This document shows positions 29,414 to 38,290 of a stretch of 64,000 nucleotides of DNA, piece after piece. The stretch comes from Nocardia caishijiensis NBRC 108228 (GTDB lineage: Bacteria > Actinomycetota > Actinomycetes > Mycobacteriales > Mycobacteriaceae): positions 1 through 64,000 of the forward strand of contig NZ_BDBE01000023.1 of the NCBI RefSeq assembly GCF_001612825.1, written 5' to 3'. Under the pieces are notes generated by a model. It did not search any database, was not told where the DNA came from, and saw only the letters and a list, made by a program, of their open reading frames with translations. Made by a program: the position numbers and the translations under genes. How positions within the stretch are numbered: the stretch's first letter is position 1; each line of letters opens with the position of its first letter.

Positions 29414-32097
29414 GGGGGCTCGGCCGGAGCGCCTTGCGCCCGGCGTGGGGCTTCGGGGGAGTGGTGCGTTCGTGGCGGTGGGGTGCGGGTTTCGGGGTGG
29501 GGCTGGTGGTGTTGTGTGCGCTGGTCGGGCCGTTGTTCGCGCCGCACGGGGCCCAAGAGGCGGTGGGGATTCCGTTCACGGAGCCGGGTGGGGGCGCGGT
29601 GCTCGGCACCGATCGGCTCGGGCGCGATGTGTTCAGTCACCTGCTGACCGGGGGGACACAGCTGCTCGTGGTCTCGGCGGTGATCGCGGTGGCGGTGACC
29701 GTGTTGTCGGCGATGCTCGGCGCGGTCGCGGCGGTGCGGCCGCGCGCGGGTTCGGTGATCGAACTCGCGGGTGATCTCGTCATTCTCCTGCCCGCCGTGC
29801 TCGGCATCCTGCTGGTGCTCACCGCCTGGCCGCAGGGTGGGGTAGCGGCGTTGATCGTGGTGTCGCTGGTGTTCGGTGTGCCGTACTGCGCCCGGATCTT
29901 CGCCGCCTCCGCCGCGAGCATCGCCGCCACCGGCTACGTCGAGGCGGCGGTCGCGAGCGGGGAGTCGTTGCCCTACTTGATCTTCCGCGAGATCCTGCCC
30001 AATTTGCGTTCGGTCTTCACCACCCAGCTCGGCCTGCGTTTCGTTGTGGCCATCTACCTGGTGAGCACCGTCTCCTTCCTCGGTGTGCCCGCGCTCGGTT
30101 CCGACAACTGGGCGATCATGGTCCGCGACAACGCCGCCGGCATCCTCCTCAACCCCTGGTCGGTGCTGGCTCCCAGCGTTGCCATCGCGATCGTCGCCGT
30201 GGGGGTGAACCTGGTGGTGACCGCCGGATCCGCGCGTAACGGCGCCCGACGTCGGCGGACTCCCGCCGCCGATCGCACCGTGGTCGGCGGCGGCCCGGCA
30301 CCGCTCGATGCCGAAGCGGCGGATGTGCGCGCGGCGGGCCGTGTGACGTCGCCCGAGACCTCGGCTCGGAACTCTGGTCCGGTGGTAGACGCCGGGGATG
30401 CGGCCGGTGGCGGCACGGTCGACTCGCCTCGTGCGGCCGACTCCGATGTGGGCGATGTGGCGGTGGTCGACGGGCTGACCGTGCTGAGTGACACCGGAGC
30501 GGTGTTGTTGGCGCCCTTGTCCTTCCGGTTGCGGGCAGGCACCGTGACGGCACTGACGGGCGCGTCCGGCGCTGGCAAGTCGACCGCGATGCGAGCGCTG
30601 CTCGGACACGCGCCCGCCGGAATGCGCTGCACGGGAACGGTGCTGGTCGCCGGGCACGATGTCTTCGCGCTCGATCCCGCCGCGTTGCGGGTGTTCCGGC
30701 GGGAACGCATCGCCTACGTCGGCCAGGACCCCGGTTCCGAACTGAACCCGCTGCTGCGGGTCCGCGCGCTCCTCGCCGAGGCCGCGCCGACCAGTTCCGC
30801 GGCCGAACGGCAGGCGATGCTCGACCGGGTCGGGCTCGACTCCGGCTTCCTGCGTCGCCGTGTCGGCCGCCTGTCCGGCGGTCAGCAACGCCGGGTCGCC
30901 CTGGCCCGCGCCCTCCTGCGCCGACCCACCGTCCTCGTCCTCGACGAACCCCTCGCCGGTCTGCACGGTGCGCTGCGCACCGAGATCGCCCGTCTCATCG
31001 CCGATCTCGCCGTCACCGACGCCAGCGCCGTCCTCCTCTCCGGTCACGACACCACCACCGTCCACGCCATCGCCGACACGGTGATCGAAGTCCATCCGCC
31101 CAGCGGGTACCCGTCGCGCCGGAGTCCGATATCGGTCGGCCCGTCGCCCACTGATGCCCAGCGCGATCAGCGGGCCCGAGGGGTCGCGGCGATCGAGGAC
31201 ACCACCGCCCCGCAGGACGACAGGCGAAAAGCCTTCGCCTCGATGGCGGAGGGCGACGAAGTCGCCGTGTCCATCGGCAAGGACACCAGCCTGCCCGCCG
31301 ACCAGCGGCTTGGAGACGTTCGCTCCGCTGTCACCAGGCCGAACGGCAGCGCCGGTGAATCGGGAACCGCGCTGTCCGCCGGCGGAATCAGCGTCACCGT
31401 CGAGAACCATCGGATCCTGACCGACATCGACCTCGAGGTGCGAGCCGGTGCCGCGCTGGCGGTTGTCGGTCCGTCGGGAGCGGGGAAGACCACGCTGGCG
31501 CGGGTGATCGCGGGGTTGCAGGTCGGGACGGCGGGAGTCGTGGACGCGGGTGGTGTGCGCGCGTCGGTCGGGAAGCGGCGCCGGATCAGGGCGGGCGCCG
31601 GGGGGACTCAGTTGGTGACCCAGAACCCCTTGGCGGCGTTGAATCCGCGCCGATCCGTCGAGCAGACCCTGGTCCGGCCGCTGCGAAGGATCGCGCGGGT
31701 ACCGAAATCGCGACTGCGGGAGCGGGTCGACGCCCTGCTCGCCGATGTGGATCTGCCCCCCGAACTGGCGGGTAGACGACCGCACGAACTGTCGGGCGGG
31801 CAGCGCCAGCGCGTCGCCCTGGCGCGGGCCCTGGCCGCCGACCCGGCGGTCCTGATCTGCGACGAGATCACCACCGCCCTCGACCAGCACACGGCCGCGG
31901 CCGTCATGGCCCTGCTCGACCGACTGCGCACCGAGCGCGGCACCGCTGTCCTGCTCATCAGCCACGACATGGCCCTGGTCGCCAGGCACTGCACCGACCT
32001 GCTGGTCCTCGACCACGGCGAGGTCGTCGAAAGAGGTGATCCCGCGACCGTTCTCGCCGCGCCGACGCATCGCGCCACGGCCGAACTGTTGGTGTAA
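29410..32097 (+). CDS. Fused ABC transporter: DppC-type permease + two ATPase domains
   Basis: An 895-residue single polypeptide. Residues 1 to about 275 are a DppC-like permease (GTDRLGRDVFSHLLTGGTQ, then EAAVASGESLPYLIFREILPN). A first ATPase has Walker A GASGAGKS (384-391), LSGGQ (488-492) and Walker B VLVLDE (to 513). A second has GPSGAGKT (687-694), LSGGQ (794-798) and VLICDE (to 819). Long Ala/Gly/Asp-rich linkers separate the parts. Separate genes are usual; single permease-ATPase or ATPase-ATPase fusions are known, while all three together is unusual. Both ATPases keep all key motifs. It should complete the importer with the preceding permease and lipoprotein. Confidence 0.92.
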   Translation: MRGLGRSALRPAWGFGGVVRSWRWGAGFGVGLVVLCALVGPLFAPHGAQEAVGIPFTEPGGGAVLGTDRLGRDVFSHLLTGGTQLLVVSAVIAVAVTVLSAMLGAVAAVRPRAGSVIELAGDLVILLPAVLGILLVLTAWPQGGVAALIVVSLVFGVPYCARIFAASAASIAATGYVEAAVASGESLPYLIFREILPNLRSVFTTQLGLRFVVAIYLVSTVSFLGVPALGSDNWAIMVRDNAAGILLNPWSVLAPSVAIAIVAVGVNLVVTAGSARNGARRRRTPAADRTVVGGGPAPLDAEAADVRAAGRVTSPETSARNSGPVVDAGDAAGGGTVDSPRAADSDVGDVAVVDGLTVLSDTGAVLLAPLSFRLRAGTVTALTGASGAGKSTAMRALLGHAPAGMRCTGTVLVAGHDVFALDPAALRVFRRERIAYVGQDPGSELNPLLRVRALLAEAAPTSSAAERQAMLDRVGLDSGFLRRRVGRLSGGQQRRVALARALLRRPTVLVLDEPLAGLHGALRTEIARLIADLAVTDASAVLLSGHDTTTVHAIADTVIEVHPPSGYPSRRSPISVGPSPTDAQRDQRARGVAAIEDTTAPQDDRRKAFASMAEGDEVAVSIGKDTSLPADQRLGDVRSAVTRPNGSAGESGTALSAGGISVTVENHRILTDIDLEVRAGAALAVVGPSGAGKTTLARVIAGLQVGTAGVVDAGGVRASVGKRRRIRAGAGGTQLVTQNPLAALNPRRSVEQTLVRPLRRIARVPKSRLRERVDALLADVDLPPELAGRRPHELSGGQRQRVALARALAADPAVLICDEITTALDQHTAAAVMALLDRLRTERGTAVLLISHDMALVARHCTDLLVLDHGEVVERGDPATVLAAPTHRATAELLV

Positions 32098-32163
32098 CGG
32101 CGCGGCGGCAGGAGTCGATCACATCGGGTTGTCCCCCAAGCGTTTTCAAGGAGACGAACCCCG

Positions 32164-33297
32164 ATGATCCACCCCGCCCCTCCGCATGAGGGCGCTGTGC
32201 CGCCGAGCCTGCCACCGTCGACCGACATTCCGGTGGTGCGGCCGTGGGCGGAATCGTCTCCGAGTCCCGCGCCGGAACCGACCCCGGCGCGTCGCAGATC
32301 CCTGGTGATGCTCGCGATCGTCGCCGTCGTCGTATTGCTCACCGCCGCCGGAGCAGTCACGGGCTACTTCCTCACCCGGCCCGGCGAACCACGCATGGCC
32401 GTCGGCGATTGCGTGAGCCGGGACGAACTGCCCGTCGAATATGCCTGCGCCGACGACCCCGCCGTATACCGGGTGCTCGCCAGGGAACCGATGCAGCACC
32501 CGTTCGCGCTGGCCTGCATGAAATTCGAGAAGGCGACCCGCGCGGTGGCCGACCCGAGCCCCACCGACGGCGAAACCGTGCTGTGCCTGGAACCGACCGA
32601 GAAGAACGCGACCGACGCGGGCGGCCTCCGCCCCGGCGACTGCATCGATGTGCGCGAGTCCGGTAGCGAAATCGAACGCAGCACTTGCGGCTTCACCGGC
32701 GGACCGCACGTTGTGATCGCCACCGAGCTGCACGTCAAGGTCCCGGTCACCGATCGGGCCTGCGAATCCCACCCGGAAACCCGCGAAGCCTACGCCCAGT
32801 CGTCCCTGGGTGGCCGTGCCGTGGTGATCTGCACGAAACCCGCCGAGGACTCCGACTCGATGGCGGGAGCCTTTGTGGGCGAATGCGCTTCGAATGTGTC
32901 GATGAAGACGATCGCGTGCGCGCACCGGTCCGCCACGCACCGGGTGCTCTCGGTCCGGACCCAGTACACCGAACCGGCCGACCCGAAATGCGCGGAGGTC
33001 ACCAACGCCAACGCGGCATCGGTCTCGCTCAACGACAACACCGACCTGCGCGTCGTCGTCTGCCTTGGGCCGATCGACCAGAACCACCTCGGATACGCCC
33101 GCCCCGGCGACTGCGTCACCGGTTACGCGGGCACCGCGGGCCTGCCGAAGCTGGTGAGCTGTGACGACAGCAGCGCCGACGGTCGCGTCACGTCCGTGTA
33201 CGACGAAGCGAACATCGGTTGTTCGGCCGCCGAGGCGCGAATGTCACGCGAGGCGGGCGTGTCCCACGGCTCGACCATCTGCCTCGTCGCCACGTGA
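32164..33297 (+). CDS. Membrane-anchored protein with four LppU/SCO3897-like repeats
   Basis: A 377-residue protein: a Pro-rich cytoplasmic N-terminus, one transmembrane helix (SLVMLAIVAVVVLLTAAGAVTGYFL, about 42-66), then an extracellular part of four repeats of about 75-85 residues. Each has a GDC/GEC motif, a second cysteine, a (H/Y)-x-V strand and a closing CL/C-T strand, so there are probably disulfides inside each repeat. This resembles repeats of LppU/SCO3897-type actinobacterial proteins of unknown function. It follows the importer by 66 bp and may be separate from it. Confidence 0.7.
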   Translation: MIHPAPPHEGAVPPSLPPSTDIPVVRPWAESSPSPAPEPTPARRRSLVMLAIVAVVVLLTAAGAVTGYFLTRPGEPRMAVGDCVSRDELPVEYACADDPAVYRVLAREPMQHPFALACMKFEKATRAVADPSPTDGETVLCLEPTEKNATDAGGLRPGDCIDVRESGSEIERSTCGFTGGPHVVIATELHVKVPVTDRACESHPETREAYAQSSLGGRAVVICTKPAEDSDSMAGAFVGECASNVSMKTIACAHRSATHRVLSVRTQYTEPADPKCAEVTNANAASVSLNDNTDLRVVVCLGPIDQNHLGYARPGDCVTGYAGTAGLPKLVSCDDSSADGRVTSVYDEANIGCSAAEARMSREAGVSHGSTICLVAT

Positions 33298-33358
33298 GAA
33301 CTCTGAGAAGTCACTGTGAGATGTGCATGGTGGCGTGCTGATCTGGATGATTGGTTGA

Positions 33359-34075
33359 GTGTCTGTGCAGAAAGCCGGTGTCATCGTCGCCGTGGCGGTG
33401 ACCGCGTTGCTCACGGGGTGCGGTTCGCTCGCGTCGATTCCCGGTGACATGCCGCCGGGACCAGGTGTGGCCCTGCCCGTCATCGATATCGATGCACCGG
33501 GCCGCGCCGCCACACAATTACGCGGCTGGGCCGACGAGCAGTCCGACGCGCTCGGCATCGCGCCCGTGGCCCTCGAGGCCTACGGCTATGCAGCGGCCGT
33601 GCTCGCCAGGTCGGCGCCCGAGTGCGGTATCGCCTGGACGACCATCGCGGGCATCGCCAGCGTGGAGAGCGGGCACGGCACCCACCGCGGCGCCGACGTG
33701 GACGACAGCGGAACCGTTCGTCCCGCGATCATCGGCGTCGCCCTCGACGGAACCAAGGGCAATGCGGTCATCCGCGACACCGACGGCGGCCGCCTCGACG
33801 GCGACACCACCTACGACCGGGCGGTCGGCCCGCTGCAGTTCATCCCCGAGACGTGGCAGCGCTGGGCGGTCGACGCCAACGGCGACGGCGTGCTCGACCC
33901 GCAGAACATCGATGACGCCGCCCTCACCGCCGCCCGCTACCTCTGCACCCGCGGCGGCAACCTGACCTCGGCCGACGGCTGGCAGCGTGCCCTGTTCGCC
34001 TACAACCAGTCGAACAAATACATGCAGGTCGTGCGGGACCGCGCCGCCGCCTACAGCATCGGGCGCCGCGCCTAG
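33359..34075 (+). CDS. Lytic murein transglycosylase lipoprotein (LpqU position)
   Basis: Cleaves peptidoglycan glycan strands to anhydro products. The 238-residue protein has a signal peptide with lipobox LLTGC, then an SLT/MltB-like domain with the catalytic glutamate in IAGIASVESGHG and the VGPLQFIPETWQRWAVDANGDG motif. It lies immediately before eno, the position of lpqU (Rv1022) in M. tuberculosis. The start is GTG 33359; GTG 33365 is an alternative. Confidence 0.9.
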   Translation: MSVQKAGVIVAVAVTALLTGCGSLASIPGDMPPGPGVALPVIDIDAPGRAATQLRGWADEQSDALGIAPVALEAYGYAAAVLARSAPECGIAWTTIAGIASVESGHGTHRGADVDDSGTVRPAIIGVALDGTKGNAVIRDTDGGRLDGDTTYDRAVGPLQFIPETWQRWAVDANGDGVLDPQNIDDAALTAARYLCTRGGNLTSADGWQRALFAYNQSNKYMQVVRDRAAAYSIGRRA

Positions 34076-34178
34076 TCGCCACCTGCCCGGAGTGCCGGTT
34101 ACTGCCTGCCACCGCGAGACGATAGGCTCGGCTGCGCACGGACCATCCCGTGAGACCTACCGTGCCTTTCCGTCGTAA

Positions 34179-35477
<1,299 letters not shown>

Positions 35478-35521
35478 CCGAGAAGTACCGCGGGACCTGG
35501 AGATGATGGGGTAGAGCGCCG

Positions 35522-36094
35522 ATGACCGAGCGACGTGCGCGGGGGACCAGTCCGGGTGGACGAGGCGACCGGCGCACGTCGCGGGCCGCGCGCTCACGCC
35601 CCAGTCCGCTCGACACCCCCGGTCGTCCGACCGCCGCCAAACGCACCACCCGGCGGCGGCCGGAAACGGCCACCCGCAAGCCCAGCGGCAAGCTGGAACG
35701 CACCGAACACACGATCCTCGGCCTGTCCACCGGCAAGGCGGTGATCCTGGCCGCCGTGCTGTGCGGGCTGGCGCTCACCCTGGCCGTGCCGACGCGCACG
35801 TACTTCAGTCAGCGTGCCGAGGCGGCCGCGCTGGCCGAGGAACGCGCGGAACTCGACGCCGACCTGGCCGCGCTGCGCGATCGTCGTGCGCAGCAACAGG
35901 ATCCGGCCTACATCCGCACCGAGGCCCGTGAACGGCTCCGGCTCGTGATGCCGGGCGAAACCCCGTACATCGTGCAGGTTCCCGGCATCGAGGCGCCTGC
36001 ACCGCCGCCGATGAGTACCCGAACAGCGGAGCCCGACCCCTGGTACACCGACCTGTGGCGCAGCATCTCCGAACCAGCACCGGAAGGACCGTAG
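35522..36094 (+). CDS. ftsB: FtsB/DivIC-family septum formation initiator
   Basis: A 190-residue bitopic membrane protein: an Arg/Pro-rich cytoplasmic N-terminus, one helix (AVILAAVLCGLALTLAVPTRTYF), then a coiled coil (EAAALAEERAELDADLAALRDRRAQ) and the family ending DPAYIRTEARERLRLVMPGETPY. It belongs to the divisome bridging complex. Order after eno matches Rv1024. The stop directly abuts the next GTG. Confidence 0.88.
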   Translation: MTERRARGTSPGGRGDRRTSRAARSRPSPLDTPGRPTAAKRTTRRRPETATRKPSGKLERTEHTILGLSTGKAVILAAVLCGLALTLAVPTRTYFSQRAEAAALAEERAELDADLAALRDRRAQQQDPAYIRTEARERLRLVMPGETPYIVQVPGIEAPAPPPMSTRTAEPDPWYTDLWRSISEPAPEGP

Positions 36095-36616
36095 GTGACC
36101 GCACCGAACGAGCGCGACCTCGAGATCATCGCTCGGCAACTGGGCCGCGAGCCGCGCGGAGTCCTCGCGATCGCCTACCGCACCCCGGACGGTCTGCCCG
36201 CCGTGGTGAAGACCGCGCCGCGCCTGCCCGACGGCACCCCGTTCCCCACCCTGTACTACCTCACCGACCCCCGGCTCACCGCTGAGGCGAGCAGGCAGGA
36301 GTCGGCCGGGGTGATGCGCGAGATGACCGAACGCCTCGCCCACGACCCCGAACTGGCCGCCGCCTACCGGGCCGCACACGAGAGCTACCTGGCCGAGCGC
36401 AACGAGATCGAGTCGCTCGGAACGGATTTCACCGGTGGTGGAATGCCGGACCGGGTCAAGTGCCTGCACGTGCTGATCGCGCATTCGCTGGCCAAGGGGC
36501 CGGGGGTGAATCCGTTCGGTGACGAGTCGGTGGCGCTGGCCGCTGATGCCGGGCTGCGCGGGACCGCCGTCCCCGCCGACTGGCCGAGCCCGCGCCCCTC
36601 CGACGAAACGGCCTGA
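36095..36616 (+). CDS. DUF501 family protein
   Basis: A 173-residue conserved actinobacterial protein (Rv1025 position) starting at GTG directly after the ftsB stop. RQLGREPRGVLAIAYRTPDGLPAVVKTAPRLPDGTPFPTLYYLTDPRL is the DUF501 signature, and PDRVKCLHVLIAHSLAKGPGVNPFGDE is its conserved second half. Function is unknown. Always found between ftsB and ppx in relatives. Confidence 0.93.
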   Translation: MTAPNERDLEIIARQLGREPRGVLAIAYRTPDGLPAVVKTAPRLPDGTPFPTLYYLTDPRLTAEASRQESAGVMREMTERLAHDPELAAAYRAAHESYLAERNEIESLGTDFTGGGMPDRVKCLHVLIAHSLAKGPGVNPFGDESVALAADAGLRGTAVPADWPSPRPSDETA

Positions 36617-36695
36617 TCGTCCTCGACCGGCCCGGTGACGGCGGCGAACAGGCATAATCGCGGACAGTGAACGGTCGAGACCTGGAGGAACACTC

Positions 36696-37652
36696 ATGAG
36701 TGAGCGCATCGCCGCAGTGGATTGCGGAACCAACTCGATCCGTCTGCTGATCTCCGAAGTCGGTGCCGACGGTGGACTGACCGATGTGCACCGTGAAATG
36801 CGCATCGTGCGACTTGGCCAGGGTGTCGACGCGACCGGACGGCTCGCGCCCGAAGCCATCGAGCGCACCCGCGCGGCCCTGGCCGACTATGTCGATGTGA
36901 TGCTGGCGCAAGATGTTTCGCGTGTCCGCATGGTGGCGACCTCGGCCACTCGCGATGCCGCCAACCGGGACGACTTCTTCGCCATGACCCGCACCGAACT
37001 GGGCCGCGTGGTCGAGGGCGCCGTCGCCGAGGTCATCACCGGTGACGAGGAGGCCCGCCTGTCATTCGCGGGTGCGGTCGGTGAACTGTCCGCCGACGCA
37101 GGACCTTTCGTCGTCGTCGACCTCGGCGGCGGGTCGACCGAACTCGTCGTCGGTGACGGCAACGGTGTCCAAGCGGCCCATTCCGCCGATATCGGCTGCG
37201 TGCGCATCACCGAGCGCTGCCTGCCCGGCAATCCGCCCACCGGCGAACAGATCGCGGCGGCAAAGGAATTCGCGCAGGAGAAGCTCGACGAGGCATTCGC
37301 CAAGGTGCCGGTCGACAGCGTCCGCACCTGGGTGGGCGTGGCGGGCACCATGACGACGATCACTGCTGTCGCCCTCGACCTCCCCGAATACGATTCCGCG
37401 CGGGTGCATCTGACCCGACTCACCCTCGACGAGGTCCACCAGGTGTGTGACCGGCTGGTCTCCATGGACCACGACGAGCGCGCCGCCCTCGGTCCGATGC
37501 ACCCGGGCCGCGTCGATGTCATCGGCGGCGGCGCGGTGATCACCGAGGTGCTGGCCGACGAACTCGCCGCCCGCGCCGGCGTCACCGAACTCGTCGTCAG
37601 CGAACACGACATCCTCGACGGCATCGCCATGTCGATCCTCGACCGGGCCTGA
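36696..37652 (+). CDS. ppx: Ppx/GppA exopolyphosphatase family protein
   Basis: A 318-residue sugar-kinase/actin-fold phosphatase acting on polyphosphate or pppGpp. VDCGTNSIRLLI is the first phosphate loop and VVDLGGGSTELVV the second. The short form (no C-terminal HD domain) matches Rv1026 and Rv0496-type proteins. ATG 36696 follows GGAGGAA. Last gene of the eno segment. Confidence 0.93.
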   Translation: MSERIAAVDCGTNSIRLLISEVGADGGLTDVHREMRIVRLGQGVDATGRLAPEAIERTRAALADYVDVMLAQDVSRVRMVATSATRDAANRDDFFAMTRTELGRVVEGAVAEVITGDEEARLSFAGAVGELSADAGPFVVVDLGGGSTELVVGDGNGVQAAHSADIGCVRITERCLPGNPPTGEQIAAAKEFAQEKLDEAFAKVPVDSVRTWVGVAGTMTTITAVALDLPEYDSARVHLTRLTLDEVHQVCDRLVSMDHDERAALGPMHPGRVDVIGGGAVITEVLADELAARAGVTELVVSEHDILDGIAMSILDRA

Positions 37653-37664
37653 GCAGAACTGAGC

Positions 37665-37931
37665 TCATTCGTCATGCCCACGGCAGGCGATGACGACAAC
37701 TTCGTCATCGGTGGCGCGATAGACCAGTCGATGTTCCTGGTCGATACGGCGTGACCGATATCCTGCGAGATTCGCACGCAGCGGTTCGGGCTTGCCGATG
37801 CCCTCGGCTTGGCCGTTGCGGACGATATCGCCGATCAAGCGGTTGATCTTGGCAAGAAGTCGGCGGTCGTCCGCGAGCCAGGAGGTGTAGTCCGCCCAGC
37901 CGGTTTCGACGAACGTCACCTTGCGGCTCAT
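37665..37931 (-). CDS. yoeB: Txe/YoeB-family mRNA interferase toxin
   Basis: An 88-residue ribosome-dependent endoribonuclease of the RelE fold. INRLIGDIVRNG, GIGKPEPLRANLAGYRSRRIDQEHRLVY and ACRGHDE fit YoeB. The glutamate, arginine and histidine of the active site are present, but the C-terminus reads CRGHDE instead of the usual CRYHY, so the terminal catalytic-site tyrosine is missing. It overlaps the antitoxin gene by four bases (antitoxin first). Confidence 0.9.
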   Translation of the reverse strand: MSRKVTFVETGWADYTSWLADDRRLLAKINRLIGDIVRNGQAEGIGKPEPLRANLAGYRSRRIDQEHRLVYRATDDEVVVIACRGHDE

Positions 37932-38209
37932 TCCTCGACGTCCTCGGTCGCGTCGACCTCGATGAGTTCGCGCGCGACGGCCATCCCCGCCCTGTCCTGC
38001 TCGATGCCCTTGGCCAGCCATGCGGCGTTGGCGGGATTGTCGAGCAGATAAGCCGTTTCCTTCAACGCGTTGTACTCGGCGAGCGAGATCACGACGGCTG
38101 ACCCCTTGCCGCCGGACCTGGTGATGATCACCTCGTCGTTGTCTTCGGTCGCGGCATCGAGAACGGCGGTGAAATTCTCCCGAGCGGAGCTCTGGTGCAT
38201 GGCCTGCAT
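37928..38209 (-). CDS. yefM: Phd/YefM-family antitoxin
   Basis: A 93-residue antitoxin: an N-terminal DNA-binding part (HQSSARENFTAVLDAATEDNDEVIITRSGGKGSAVVISLAEYNALKET) and an acidic, flexible C-terminus that should wrap the toxin. It is coupled to yoeB by an ATGA overlap. ATG 38209 is taken; a second ATG at 38200 is possible. It probably represses its own operon through the inverted repeat just upstream. Confidence 0.92.
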   Translation of the reverse strand: MQAMHQSSARENFTAVLDAATEDNDEVIITRSGGKGSAVVISLAEYNALKETAYLLDNPANAAWLAKGIEQDRAGMAVARELIEVDATEDVEE

Positions 38210-38219
38210 GGGAAAATGT

Positions 38220-38245
38220 TACCTGATCCGGTACTTGATCAGGTA
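38220..38245. promoter_or_regulatory. Operator-like inverted repeat before yefM-yoeB
   Basis: TACCTGATC (38220-38228) and GATCAGGTA (38237-38245) are perfect inverted arms with an 8-bp spacer, 11 bp upstream of the antitoxin ATG. This is the expected site for YefM or YefM-YoeB autorepression. Confidence 0.7.
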
Positions 38246-38290
38246 CTGAAAATCGGGCAATCGCTGAGCCGGTCGCCCTGGAAATACGGC

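Noticed and set aside
30236..31380. Frameshift or assembly join creating the ABC fusion
   Set aside because: One uninterrupted frame with intact motifs on both sides; linkers are in frame and composition matches neighbours.
29260..32070. 936-codon open frame antisense to the fused ABC transporter
   Set aside because: Low-complexity His/Arg/Gly sequence, no domain; the forward frame has complete ABC motifs.
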